From the NCBI GenBank assembly GCA_024642665.1, contig JAHEAR010000011.1:26939-90938 (forward strand): a stretch of 64,000 nucleotides of DNA, read 5' to 3'. The notes beneath the pieces are model-generated. The model did not search any database and was not told the origin of the DNA. It saw nothing but the letters and a program-made list of their open reading frames with translations. The first letter of the stretch is position 1; each line of letters starts with the position of its first letter. Positions 9,000 to 17,848 of the stretch are shown here, piece after piece. This DNA comes from Bacteroidota bacterium. Its GTDB lineage: Bacteria; Bacteroidota; Bacteroidia; Chitinophagales; Saprospiraceae. A program made the position numbers and the translations under genes.

Positions 9000-9761
9000 A
9001 TGAAAATTTCCGTCATTGTGGTGGCTTATAACGAGGAGCATAACATTCGTCGATGCCTTGAAAGCGTTCAGGATATTGCCGATGAGATGATCGTCGTGGA
9101 CTCCGGATCACAAGATAATACGGTTGCGATTTGTCAGGAACTTGGTGCAGTGGTCGTGATTCAGCAACCATTTCTGGGCATGATCGAGCAAAAAAACTTT
9201 GCCGTAGCCCAAACTAAAAATGATTGGCTGCTCTCTCTTGATGCGGATGAAGCATTAAGTCCGGAACTGAAAAATTCAATCTCTGCAGCCATGGACAATC
9301 CGCAGGCCGATGGGTATTCCATGAATCGCTTATCTTATTACTGCGGTACCTGGGTTCGCCATAGTGGTTGGTATCCTGATATCAAATTGCGGTTTTTCAA
9401 TAAACATAAAGGTCAGTTTTCCGGCATGAACCCACATGACCGATATCAGCTCGAACCAGGTAATACGATTTTGCACCTGCAGGGAGATTTGTTACATTAT
9501 TCTTATTACACACTGAGTGATCATCTCAAACAAATTGATCGATTCAGTACGATAGGCGCTTTATCTATGCATAAACGGGGGAAAACTTCCAGCATCCTTA
9601 AAATCCTATACAAACCGATGGCAAGATTCATACGCCATTATATTCTTAAGGCAGGTTTCCTTGACGGCCTCACGGGGTATACGATTGCGCTCAATAGTGC
9701 CCATGCCGTTTTTCTTAAATACCTCCGCCTCTACTATCTGCAAAAAGGTAAGACCTTATGA
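9000..9761 (+). CDS. Glycosyltransferase family 2, LPS-core type
   Basis: This 253-residue GT-A enzyme has MKISVIVVAYNEEHNI at its N-terminus, VVDSGSQDNT, and the metal-binding LDADEAL motif. A C-terminal section with NPHDRYQL and a run of basic/hydrophobic helices resembles WaaE/KdtX-like transferases that add sugars to the LPS inner core. The ATG at 9000 is preferred over a TTG at 8991 because it opens directly on the first Rossmann strand. A TATCTTGC sequence just upstream resembles a degraded -7 element. It overlaps the next gene by 4 bp (ATGA), so the two glycosyltransferases are translationally coupled and probably act on the same glycan. Confidence 0.88.
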   Translation: MKISVIVVAYNEEHNIRRCLESVQDIADEMIVVDSGSQDNTVAICQELGAVVVIQQPFLGMIEQKNFAVAQTKNDWLLSLDADEALSPELKNSISAAMDNPQADGYSMNRLSYYCGTWVRHSGWYPDIKLRFFNKHKGQFSGMNPHDRYQLEPGNTILHLQGDLLHYSYYTLSDHLKQIDRFSTIGALSMHKRGKTSSILKILYKPMARFIRHYILKAGFLDGLTGYTIALNSAHAVFLKYLRLYYLQKGKTL

Positions 9762-10843
9762 CCGTCCTGCATGTTTCCACCGCAAAAAGTTGGCGCGGGG
9801 GAGAACAACAACTCGCTTATCTAACCACCGCGCTAAATGAGTTCGGTGTTGATCAGGTCGTCCTTTGCCCTGTGGAATCTCCGCTTTCTGAACGAATGCT
9901 GGATGCATCCATCAAAGTCACAACTTTCAAGTCCAGAGGTGTTTTGGATTTTAATCTCGCTCGAACGATTAAAACGCTTTGCACAAGCAAATCATTTGAT
10001 ATCATCCATTGTCATGATTCCCATGCGCATAGTGCTACTGTTTTATCCGCCTACCATTTTGGCAACAGGACACCTGTGGTCGTCAGCAGACGGGTTGACT
10101 TTCCGGTTTCAGGCAATATTCTATCGAAGTGGAAATATAATCATCCATGTATCCATCGCATGATCTGTGTCTCTGAAGCTATCCGCTCCATCTCCGCTCC
10201 AGCTATTAAAGACACTTCTAAATTAACGGTAGTCCACTCCGGAATTGATCTTTCAAAATATCAGAAGCAAACCGGCTATCGAAAGCTTAAGGAAGAACTT
10301 TCATTAAATGATTCCAATAAAATAGTTGGCAATCTCAGTGCGCTGGCTGACCATAAAGATTACCCAACGTTTCTTCGGACCGCATCTGAAGTTATCAAAT
10401 CCGATCCTTCTGTTCATTTTATCATCGCCGGAACAGGACCCGAAGAAAAAAGGATAAAGAAAATCATCCGTGACCTGAAAATAGAAGACCATGTCCACCT
10501 GCTTGGCTTTCGAGATGATGTGGTCGAAGTGATGCAATCGCTAGATGTCTTTTTGATCACTTCCGTTACAGAAGGCCTTGGTACGATTGTCCTTGAAGCT
10601 TTTGCCGCGGGCGTTCCGGTAGTCGCAACACGCGCGGGAGGCATCCCGGAAATGGTGGAAGATGAAGTCACCGGCTTATTAACGCAACCCGGTGATGCTG
10701 ATTCACTCGCTAAGGCAACTCTTCGCCTTCTCCAAGATCCGGCGTTAAGTCAACAACTCGCGCTTAATGCTTCCAATCGTGTCAAAGATTTTTCATTTCA
10801 GGAAACCGCGCGGAGGACTTTAGCGATATACCAGGAAGTGTAG
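9758..10843 (+). CDS. Glycosyltransferase family 4
   Basis: This 361-residue GT-B enzyme contains the N-terminal motif HVSTAKSWRGGEQQLAYL, FDIIHCHDSHAH, and a C-terminal nucleotide-sugar domain with VVHSGIDLSKY, HFIIAGTGPEE and the E-x7-E motif in EGLGTIVLE. It probably transfers a sugar from a nucleotide donor at the cytoplasmic membrane during LPS or surface-glycan synthesis, together with the overlapping GT2 gene upstream. Its TAG stop (10841-10843) lies inside the first unit of a heptanucleotide tract. The gene is convergent with the tricorn-like protease gene. Confidence 0.9.
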   Translation: MTVLHVSTAKSWRGGEQQLAYLTTALNEFGVDQVVLCPVESPLSERMLDASIKVTTFKSRGVLDFNLARTIKTLCTSKSFDIIHCHDSHAHSATVLSAYHFGNRTPVVVSRRVDFPVSGNILSKWKYNHPCIHRMICVSEAIRSISAPAIKDTSKLTVVHSGIDLSKYQKQTGYRKLKEELSLNDSNKIVGNLSALADHKDYPTFLRTASEVIKSDPSVHFIIAGTGPEEKRIKKIIRDLKIEDHVHLLGFRDDVVEVMQSLDVFLITSVTEGLGTIVLEAFAAGVPVVATRAGGIPEMVEDEVTGLLTQPGDADSLAKATLRLLQDPALSQQLALNASNRVKDFSFQETARRTLAIYQEV

Positions 10844-10923
10844 GGCGAAGAGCGCAGGGCGGAGAGCGAAGGGAAGAGAGCGAGGGGCACGAGGCGTAGG
10901 GCGCAGGGTGTAAAGCACGAAGT
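10840..10923. repeat. Heptanucleotide tract, 12 in-phase units (G-rich on +)
   Basis: Every 7 bp the + strand reads NNRGRGC (complement GCYCYNN), with units such as GTAGGGC, GAAGAGC, GCAGGGC, ACGAGGC and GTAAAGC. The phase is kept for 84 bp. The first unit contains the stop codon of the upstream glycosyltransferase. Units reappear in the opposite orientation at 11075-11193. Confidence 0.85.
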
Positions 10924-11189
10924 AAATAATAACAAATAAATGTGATTCTTCGACGCGCGACATGCGACACGCGACCCAGATCCTTTTTTTTGCATTGCGA
11001 GCTTGTGACACGGGAGCATGTGCTTTCGGCTAAAAGTTGAAGAACTATTCTCTTACCGTTTTATCATATACTTTGCTTTACCCTTTACGCGCTGTGCTCT
11101 TCGCCTCGTGCCCTGCGCTCTTCGCCCCATGCCCTACGCCCCATGCTCCATGCCCTGCGCCCTACGCCCTACGCCCTACGCCCTACGCC
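10844..11189. other. Convergent intergenic region, 346 bp, mostly heptad-periodic
   Basis: No gene is seen here. The region consists of two oppositely oriented GCYCYNN tracts around a 151-bp centre (10924-11074). The centre itself holds a short CGACNNG heptad run at 10951-10978. Frames such as 11018-11419 arise only because the C-rich repeat lacks stop codons. Confidence 0.7.
10951..10978. repeat. Second heptad word family (CGACNNN), four units
   Basis: CGACGCG, CGACATG, CGACACG and CGACCCA follow one another in phase. The unit length equals that of the neighbouring tracts, but the conserved word differs. Confidence 0.6.
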
Positions 11190-11193
11190 TCAA
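11075..11193. repeat. Heptanucleotide tract, 17 in-phase units (C-rich on +)
   Basis: There are 17 units of GCYCYNN type in unbroken 7-bp phase. Words include GCTTTAC, GCTCTTC, GCCTCGT, GCCCTGC, GCCCCAT, GCTCCAT and four consecutive GCCCTAC. The last unit (GCCTCAA) contains the TGA stop of the leftward protease gene. On the minus strand five GGG runs spaced by 4 nt (11153-11183) make a canonical G-quadruplex motif. Confidence 0.88.
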
Positions 11194-14100
11194 GTCTTCC
11201 CATTCTTTGTCCTGTCTTCCTTCTCAGGAACTTTCGGATGTATCGGACCCTTTTCGCCGATGCTCTTCATCACTTCCTCAATCGCTTTTTGCAATTGCGT
11301 ATCAATTCCTTTTGCTAACATGGTCGGATCTTCCTTTACTTCAATATCTGGATCCACTCCGTGACCTTCCAGAAACCAGGTGCCATCTGGATTATACATT
11401 CGGAAAGTTGGCACTGTGACCATACCACCATCGATCAGGGAAGGTGCCCCTGAAATCCCAATCAATCCACCCCATGTTCGCGCACCAATCAGTGGCCCCA
11501 ATCCTGCTTTTCGAAAATAATCAGGGAAGGCATCGCCTCCTGATCCTGACCATCCGTTGATCAACATCGCCATCGAACCAAAATGAGCCACGGGTGGCCA
11601 CTGCCAGTTGTCACCATCGCGGACATCCCAGTAAGCCAATGGCTTTCGATTTAACAATTCAATAAAACGGTCAGGAATCTGCCCACCGTTATTAAAGCGC
11701 TCGTCAATAACAAGACCTTCCTTATTCCATTGACCATAAAACTGACGAACCAATTCATTTTGTCCATCCACACCTGTGCTGGGCACGTAGATATAACCAA
11801 TTTTTCCACCGGATGCCTCATCTACTGCCTTCCTGTTGCCTTCTATCCAGGCAAGATTACGAAGCCTGGTTTCGCTACCCATCGTTGTCACCATAACCGT
11901 GCGCGCTCCTGCAAAATCAGGCTTTGAACTGACAGTCAATTCTACCGCCTTACCGGCCAATCCTTGAAAAGCCGCCCATGGATCAGGCCATTCATTTAAT
12001 GCTATTCCATTGACAGCAAGGATATAGTCACCTTCATTAATATTTACTCCAGGTTCGTCCAACGGAGATCTTACTTCATTATCCCAAGGCGCCCCCCTGA
12101 TAATTTTACCAACAACAAATTGACCATCTTTCTTTGCCCAGTCGATTCCAAGGTAGCCAACTTCCCTTCTTTTAGAAGATTCATTGTCTCCCCCTCCCCG
12201 ATAGGTATGAGAAGCATTCAATTCACCAATCATCTCTCCAATAATGAAATTAATATCCGCCCGATCAACACAATATGGGAGAAGTGCCGCATAGTGCGTA
12301 CGAACCGCATTCCAATCTACACCATGCATTTTTTCATCGTAGAAAAAATCGCGCTGGAAACGCCAGGCATCATTATAAATCTGCGTCCATTCTTCCATGG
12401 GATGAACGGTGGCTTCCATCTCTTTGACAGGCAGCGAACCCTCTATCTTCTGATCAGGAGCAAATTTTACAATACTAAAACCATCTCCCTTAGAAACCAA
12501 AACTTTTTTTCCATCTGCACTAATTTCATAACTGCCGACATCTTCCAAAACAGTCTTCTCTTCACGCTCTTCCAGGTCATAGTACTTCAGTGATCCTGAA
12601 TACTCGCCGGAGCCTGAGTTCGAGTATCTGGAATAAGCAATTTTTCCACTGACGGCACTGAGGTTGCCTAGGTTCCCTGCTTTTGGCGGCAGTACAATCA
12701 ATCGACCTTCGAAATTGTCAAAATCAATTTTAATATCCTTGGCTTTTTCATCCGCTTTATCTCCATTATCGGAAACACCCGTATTCTTTTTTTTATCTTT
12801 TTTGTCGTCCTTTGTCACTTCCTTCTTTTCAGCATCATCGCTCTTATCTTCAGCCATGGCAATCGCTACCGTATCGTTTTTTGTGGACAAGGGACTAATG
12901 ATATCTTTGGTCAACGTAATTACTGCCACCTCCGATGCATTTGGATAGGCCCAGGTGTTATCAAAACTGCTATAGACGGGGCTGAAATTTCTATTCGTGA
13001 CCAGATATAAGTATTGACCATCCGGATCAAACGTTGGGTTCTGATCATTATAAAAACCACTGGTCACTTGTTTACTTTCTTTGGTGGCCAGGTTATACAA
13101 ATAGATTGCTCCGTTTCCATTGGGCTGGGATTTTTCATATGCCAGCCATTTGCTGTCTGAAGACCAGCTTGGTTTCCAGTTGCGCAAACCCCCTTCGAAG
13201 AGTCTTCCATCTTGATCTACCCGATCCAATGCGTTTGTTTCCATGTTGTAGATATGGAAAGTCATCGTCTGATCTACCCATGACATTTTCTTACTATCAG
13301 GAGACCAGTATATATGATATCTGAATCCAGGTCCCATAGCAGTAAGCTTAGTTTCTTTTGCACCTTGCGTCAGATCACGAATGGTAAGTTCATACTCACC
13401 GGATTTATCACTCCAATAAGCAACATACTTCCCATCAGGAGACCATGCAGGAAACCGTTCAGCAACACCGGAAGTGCGTGTCAAATTCTGAACATACCCT
13501 TCTTCTGCGGGTAAAGAAAATACATCCCCCCGAGCTTCCAACACGACCCTGTTGCCATCCGGAGAAATACCTCCATTCGCTATATAATCGGAGACCTCCT
13601 CGATTTTTGGCTTGACATTAATCAAGTCGCTCACCACGGTGATTTTAACAACTCTGGACGCGTGTGTCTCCAAATCAAGCAAATACATATCACCATTCGC
13701 TTCGTAGACAATCTCCTCTGGTCCTATAGCAGGAAAGTGAATATCGAAATCAGTATAGTTTGTGATCTGTGTGGTGGTTTTCTTTTTTATATCATACATC
13801 CAGATATTATCACGCTGATCACTTCCTCTATCCGACATATAATAGATTCTGTCTTTATGCCACATCGGAAGTTCACTCCCTGCATCGGTATTCGTAATAT
13901 TTGTTGACGCATACGTGTCCAGGTCAAATATCCATATATTACCGTTCATCCCTCCCCGATAGCGTTTCCAGGTATCCATGACGACTGCTCGCTCATTATA
14001 CGCTATCTGTTTTCCATTAGGAGACAAGGCGCCGTACTCTCCATAGGCCATGGGTAATTTTTCTGAAAATCCACCATTTGCATCAACACTATAGAATTGG

Positions 14101-14504
14101 GAAAATCGCTGCTTACCACTTTCTCTTGAAGAGGTATAAAGCAATTTATCCCCTGATGGATACCAATCAATCAATCGATCACTCATCCCATGAAACGTTA
14201 CACGCTCAGGAATACCTCCTAATGAAGGCATAACATAAATATCATAATTGCCATCATAATTGCCTGAAAACGCAACATGAGATCCGTCCGGGGAAAACCT
14301 TGGGAATCCTTCTGCACCGGAGGGCGAACTAAGTTTGGCAGCGGTCCCGCCTTCTTTATCAACGATCCAAATATCTCCTCCATACGAGAACACAATTTGT
14401 GTCTGGGACACATCAGGTGTCCGAAACATCCTTGCACTGATTTGTGCCGTGGAGATTTGAATCGCAACAATGGACAAACAAAGTAGTAAAAGAAAATTTT
14501 TCAT
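11190..14504 (-). CDS. Tricorn-like S41 peptidase with N-terminal propeller and PDZ domain
   Basis: The 1104-residue protein begins with a signal peptide (MKNFLLLLCLSIVAIQISTAQ) and should act in the periplasm or at the surface. Residues ~25-530 are two sets of PD40/WD40-like strands (FSPDGSHVAFSG, ISPDGNRVVLEA, WSPDGKYVAYWS). A Lys/Asp-rich linker lies around 555-600. A core-domain helix region (WTQIYNDAWRFQRDFFYD) is typical of tricorn homologues, then a PDZ domain (~790-870), then the S41 catalytic half with LVIDERFNNGG and the nucleophile segment GWSGSGGDAFPDYF. Family members cleave peptides, often as oligomers. Length is normal. The 3' end runs directly into the heptad tract. Confidence 0.92.
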   Translation of the reverse strand: MKNFLLLLCLSIVAIQISTAQISARMFRTPDVSQTQIVFSYGGDIWIVDKEGGTAAKLSSPSGAEGFPRFSPDGSHVAFSGNYDGNYDIYVMPSLGGIPERVTFHGMSDRLIDWYPSGDKLLYTSSRESGKQRFSQFYSVDANGGFSEKLPMAYGEYGALSPNGKQIAYNERAVVMDTWKRYRGGMNGNIWIFDLDTYASTNITNTDAGSELPMWHKDRIYYMSDRGSDQRDNIWMYDIKKKTTTQITNYTDFDIHFPAIGPEEIVYEANGDMYLLDLETHASRVVKITVVSDLINVKPKIEEVSDYIANGGISPDGNRVVLEARGDVFSLPAEEGYVQNLTRTSGVAERFPAWSPDGKYVAYWSDKSGEYELTIRDLTQGAKETKLTAMGPGFRYHIYWSPDSKKMSWVDQTMTFHIYNMETNALDRVDQDGRLFEGGLRNWKPSWSSDSKWLAYEKSQPNGNGAIYLYNLATKESKQVTSGFYNDQNPTFDPDGQYLYLVTNRNFSPVYSSFDNTWAYPNASEVAVITLTKDIISPLSTKNDTVAIAMAEDKSDDAEKKEVTKDDKKDKKKNTGVSDNGDKADEKAKDIKIDFDNFEGRLIVLPPKAGNLGNLSAVSGKIAYSRYSNSGSGEYSGSLKYYDLEEREEKTVLEDVGSYEISADGKKVLVSKGDGFSIVKFAPDQKIEGSLPVKEMEATVHPMEEWTQIYNDAWRFQRDFFYDEKMHGVDWNAVRTHYAALLPYCVDRADINFIIGEMIGELNASHTYRGGGDNESSKRREVGYLGIDWAKKDGQFVVGKIIRGAPWDNEVRSPLDEPGVNINEGDYILAVNGIALNEWPDPWAAFQGLAGKAVELTVSSKPDFAGARTVMVTTMGSETRLRNLAWIEGNRKAVDEASGGKIGYIYVPSTGVDGQNELVRQFYGQWNKEGLVIDERFNNGGQIPDRFIELLNRKPLAYWDVRDGDNWQWPPVAHFGSMAMLINGWSGSGGDAFPDYFRKAGLGPLIGARTWGGLIGISGAPSLIDGGMVTVPTFRMYNPDGTWFLEGHGVDPDIEVKEDPTMLAKGIDTQLQKAIEEVMKSIGEKGPIHPKVPEKEDRTKNGKT

Positions 14505-14746
14505 AGTGGTATAGTAATTGAAATCTCAAAGTAGTGATAACTCAGTAAAAGTTATCCAAAAGTAGACTAACAGGCTTATTTGGGATATTGATTATATCGG
14601 AGATTAGACAATGGACAAAGGGCAGGGGAGATTCTGAAGATGGGTAAAGAATAAGTATGCCTGATAATGAATATAGTGGAAAATACTGTGTAATAACCTA
14701 CTGAAAAGAGAAAAAAACCAGGTAAGTGCGCCTCTGTAGAGACCGC

Positions 14747-16978
14747 TTATAGAAATTTGCTCATCAATCGCTCATATTCAGGGTGGTCCCAAAGCACCAT
14801 TAAATCGGGATCGTGATTAAAGGTAATCCATAAATCATACTTAAATCCTTTGGCAATGGCTTTGTCCAACAGACTAATCGCCAATTCAGGTTCCCCAAGC
14901 AATGCATAAATACGCGCCTGATAATATTCGATATATCCATAATCGAAAGGTTTTTTATAGGATTCGATTTGGGTGATTATCTTTTTTGCTTCTGTTGCAT
15001 TTCCCTTTCTGGCCTGTGTCATGCCTGTTTCGATAATGGCGATAACATTTTCCGGATCATTCTTTAACACCTCTTTTAGGGTAGATAAGGCAAGATCATA
15101 CTGATGGTCACTATAGTAACATTTTGCCAGATATCTTTTGGGAAGGAATTTCATCTTATCGATTGCTTTTTTGAAATATTTTGATGCCAATTCGGGTTGG
15201 CTTCTGACCAGAAACAATCTACCTGCCAGATAATTAAGATATTCCCATGAGGGATCATATTTCGCATGGTTTCGGGAATCTGATATCAATTGATTAATCA
15301 TGATTGTATCAGCTTTCCAGACCTGATACATCACCAGAGTCCCAAAGCTCTTCCGGGTATTGAGGGCATTGTATATTTTAGGGGCAATCTCATCTGCCAG
15401 TTTCATGTCCTCTGCGTCCAGAGCTGCCCACATGCCCAACTCAAAACGCTCTCCACAATAAACACATCCTTCCGTTTGAATACTATCATAAGGTATTTCC
15501 TTGAAAAACTTCACTGCTTCCTCAGGATTGTGCTCATACATCATGGCCATGACCATAGCCGAATTATTTGTAAAAAGATCTTTTGGATCATTGTTATACT
15601 CCTTAAGAAAATAAGCATACGCTTCATCATTCTGTCCATTCACATCTGCATCGTGATACTTAAGCATATTTGCCGTGCGATCATCAAGATCGGTAAATCG
15701 CAATTTCATCGACCGAATCGTATCGGCAGCCTCCTCATTTTTACCTTCATTATAAAACCAATCCAACAACAAAAAATAACTGTCAATAAAATTTGGGTCG
15801 TAGGTGATCGCTTTATTAAGTTGCTCTCTTACATATTTTGGATCCCCTTCGCGCCAGGCCCCTTTCGCTGCCAGGAAGGCCTTATACGCCTGATAGTTTG
15901 GCGCGGTCAATAATAACGCATCACGGCTAACCAGATATCCCTTAATCGCTCCGGCCAATTCCTGAATGCAATCCATGGGCGATTCGGCGCTACATTTAAC
16001 ATCCTTAAAAGATTTGATAATGTCAAAATTGCTAAGGTTTTTTATATAGGCACTCATCAACAATGAGTCATGATTTGAACCAATTCGCATATAGTTTGCA
16101 TCAACGACATCATATGCACCGGTCAATGAGGCATACTTTTTCATACCTCTTTCCGTATCCAGAGAAAGTCCGGCCATCTCGAGCATTTCACTGGCAGATT
16201 CATAGGAGACTACTTTTGTTTCGTTGGTGGAACTAAGCTCTTTTGTGATCCAATGGGCTCCCATCGGAGAGATAAAATCTAATCCTGGATCACCCGTTAA
16301 GTTTTTAAATACAGATACTGAAATGGCCTCTGACTTGTATTGTTCATTAAAAAATTTATTCTTCAATGGCCCATTAAACGCCCATAAAGCCAGTGCTGCA
16401 AGTAAAAAGATTGGAACATAGCGGTAAAATTTTTTAAGATCAGGTAATTTGGTCATTCCTGATGGCACCTGGAGCCCTTCATTCGTCACGGCATAAATGC
16501 CTATCGGATCTTTTACGTTCTTGAGCTGCTTCTTTCCAATGAATCTGGTGGTGATCTCAGGATGGTTGGCTAACTCTGCCTGCACCCGATCAGAAATAAA
16601 AATGGACCCCGGAATACCGGAGGCTTGTATCCTCGAAGAAATATTTACCCCATCTCCGTATACCGTTTCATCCTTAAAGACAATATCACCCACATGGATG
16701 CCTATGCGAACCGGTGTAGGATGATCTCCCTGATAAGCCTTTTGCATGGCAATACCACAATGCACAGCATCTAAAGCACTGTGATAGATACTCAGACTGC
16801 CATCGCCATAAAAAGCAATGACCTGGCCATTGTACTCAGCGGTATATTGTTCCAGAAATTTTCTGTGGACTGCAACCTTCTGAAGGGCGTTTTTCTCGTC
16901 TTTTTGTACAAAAGCCGTATAGCCCTCAATATCGGTAAACATGATGGCGGCAAGCTTCCTGACTACTGATTCGTCCAT
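14747..16978 (-). CDS. Class III adenylate/guanylate cyclase with membrane segment and TPR domain
   Basis: Residues 1-165 are a class III nucleotide cyclase domain. The metal-binding Asp16 is in FTDIEGYT, the second metal Asp59 in FYGDGSLS, and the transition-state pair Asn112/Arg116 in VNISSRI, so the domain looks active. A single membrane helix lies at about 185-201 (YVPIFLLAALALWAF). The remaining ~540 residues are TPR-like repeats (ANYAYFLKEY-type helices, FKKAIDKMKFLPKRYLAKCYYS, LALSTLKEVLKNDPENV). The cyclase is predicted cytoplasmic and the TPR part periplasmic, which suggests an envelope-sensing second-messenger enzyme. Whether it makes cAMP or cGMP cannot be decided by eye. A paralogue with the same catalytic spacing lies at 42426-43820. 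Confidence 0.88.
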   Translation of the reverse strand: MDESVVRKLAAIMFTDIEGYTAFVQKDEKNALQKVAVHRKFLEQYTAEYNGQVIAFYGDGSLSIYHSALDAVHCGIAMQKAYQGDHPTPVRIGIHVGDIVFKDETVYGDGVNISSRIQASGIPGSIFISDRVQAELANHPEITTRFIGKKQLKNVKDPIGIYAVTNEGLQVPSGMTKLPDLKKFYRYVPIFLLAALALWAFNGPLKNKFFNEQYKSEAISVSVFKNLTGDPGLDFISPMGAHWITKELSSTNETKVVSYESASEMLEMAGLSLDTERGMKKYASLTGAYDVVDANYMRIGSNHDSLLMSAYIKNLSNFDIIKSFKDVKCSAESPMDCIQELAGAIKGYLVSRDALLLTAPNYQAYKAFLAAKGAWREGDPKYVREQLNKAITYDPNFIDSYFLLLDWFYNEGKNEEAADTIRSMKLRFTDLDDRTANMLKYHDADVNGQNDEAYAYFLKEYNNDPKDLFTNNSAMVMAMMYEHNPEEAVKFFKEIPYDSIQTEGCVYCGERFELGMWAALDAEDMKLADEIAPKIYNALNTRKSFGTLVMYQVWKADTIMINQLISDSRNHAKYDPSWEYLNYLAGRLFLVRSQPELASKYFKKAIDKMKFLPKRYLAKCYYSDHQYDLALSTLKEVLKNDPENVIAIIETGMTQARKGNATEAKKIITQIESYKKPFDYGYIEYYQARIYALLGEPELAISLLDKAIAKGFKYDLWITFNHDPDLMVLWDHPEYERLMSKFL

Positions 16979-17100
16979 GAAAGGATTTGGGATGTTAAAT
17001 CCAAAGATATTGAATTAAATGGATGGGTTCAAATTGGGTATATATGATCTCGTGAAACTACACTTTAAACACTATTTGGCCTCCGTCAGTTCCCAAATTT

Positions 17101-17130
17101 TTGTCTGGTTTAATTATTTCACTATATTTA
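17101..17130 (+). promoter_or_regulatory. Bacteroidota-type promoter upstream of membrane protein gene
   Basis: TTG (17101-17103) and TATATTTA (17123-17130) are separated by 19 bp, matching the TTG-N19-TAnnTTTG arrangement seen elsewhere in the window. Transcription from about 17137 would give a leader of about 125 nt before the ATG at 17265. Confidence 0.45.
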
Positions 17131-17189
17131 GATTGTTACTCTACGTCAGAACCGACTGAAAAGAGCTCTGAAAAGCTCCAATCTTACCC

Positions 17190-17235
17190 ATGCACATTAA
17201 GGTCTGCCGAGATAACATGTTCTGAAAATGTGCAT
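17190..17235 (+). promoter_or_regulatory. 9-bp inverted repeat in the 5' leader
   Basis: ATGCACATT (17190-17198) and AATGTGCAT (17227-17235) are perfect complements around a 28-nt loop containing the palindrome AACATGTT. The stem ends 29 nt before the start codon at 17265. It could be a leader RNA structure or a protein-binding site; no known riboswitch class is recognised. Confidence 0.35.
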
Positions 17236-17264
17236 TTATTCACTCCTTTAAATAACTTAACAAA

Positions 17265-17777
17265 ATGAAAAACCAAAAAATTGCTATTGCTACCGTAGTT
17301 ACAGCAGCACTCATTTTTCTACTCGACTTTCTCTTTTATTCAGTGATTATGGACAATCCCGGTGGTGGAGAATGTTGTATGAAAGAGATGCCTGATATGG
17401 TATGGATGATTCTTGGGGATCTCTTAGTTGCTTTGGCTTTCGTCGTTATCTATGATAAAACAGCCGGCGGTGGATCAAAAATGAACAGAGGTATTAACCA
17501 TGGGATATGGATTGCTGTCTTTGCCTCTTTAGGGATGGGTTTAGTATGGTACTCCGTAATGGAAATGGAGATGCAAATGGTGATCTCAGATGTCATCTAT
17601 GGTTTCGTTAAATATTGCGTACTGGGTATCGTAGTAGCCTATCTGATGCCTGATGGTGGCGCTAGAGGATCTGCCACGCATGGCGGTGATCGTGGAAAAG
17701 CTTCAGGAAGTGGTGAAATGCCTCCTCCCACAGGCGGCGGCGGCGATCGTGGAAAAGCTACCGGCGGCGGAGAATAG
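17265..17777 (+). CDS. Small four-helix membrane protein with Gly-rich tail
   Basis: The 170-residue protein has four predicted membrane helices: IAIATVVTAALIFLLDFLFY, MVWMILGDLLVALAFVVIY, IWIAVFASLGMGLVWYS and VIYGFVKYCVLGIVVAYL. A low-complexity Gly/Gly-Asp-Arg-Gly tail follows (residues ~138-170, with a GGDRGKA unit occurring twice). The helical part resembles small Bacteroidota membrane proteins of unknown function; I do not recognise a characterised family. The tail would face the cytoplasm if the N-terminus is inside. The gene has its own promoter, a leader hairpin and a strong terminator shared with the convergent caspase-like gene. Confidence 0.8.
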   Translation: MKNQKIAIATVVTAALIFLLDFLFYSVIMDNPGGGECCMKEMPDMVWMILGDLLVALAFVVIYDKTAGGGSKMNRGINHGIWIAVFASLGMGLVWYSVMEMEMQMVISDVIYGFVKYCVLGIVVAYLMPDGGARGSATHGGDRGKASGSGEMPPPTGGGGDRGKATGGGE

Positions 17778-17793
17778 GTAATTACAAACTAAC

Positions 17794-17835
17794 TATAAGA
17801 AAAAGGGCTAGATTAATCTAGCCCTTTTTCTTATA
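17794..17835. terminator. Perfect bidirectional terminator palindrome
   Basis: Two exact 20-bp arms (first arm TATAAGAAAAAGGGCTAGAT) flank a 2-nt TA centre. With a GGGCTAGAT core stem and AAAAA/TTTTT flanks it is an intrinsic terminator in both directions, placed between the convergent genes ending at 17777 and 17849. Confidence 0.9.
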
Positions 17836-17848
17836 TCGTACTCAGCCT

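Noticed and set aside
11018-11419. Overlapping open frames rich in Pro, Ala, Leu, Arg and Cys (PYALRPTP-like) on the + strand
   Set aside because: They are translations of the heptad tract. Three units equal seven codons, so any frame gives a 7-residue periodic peptide without stops. Parts also run antisense into the protease gene.
12120-12593. 157-codon open frame antisense to the tricorn-like protease
   Set aside because: It lies entirely opposite a well-supported coding region and has shadow-frame composition.
15290-15913. 207-codon open frame antisense to the cyclase-TPR gene
   Set aside because: Ile/His/Cys-rich composition is typical of an antisense shadow; the sense gene is certain.
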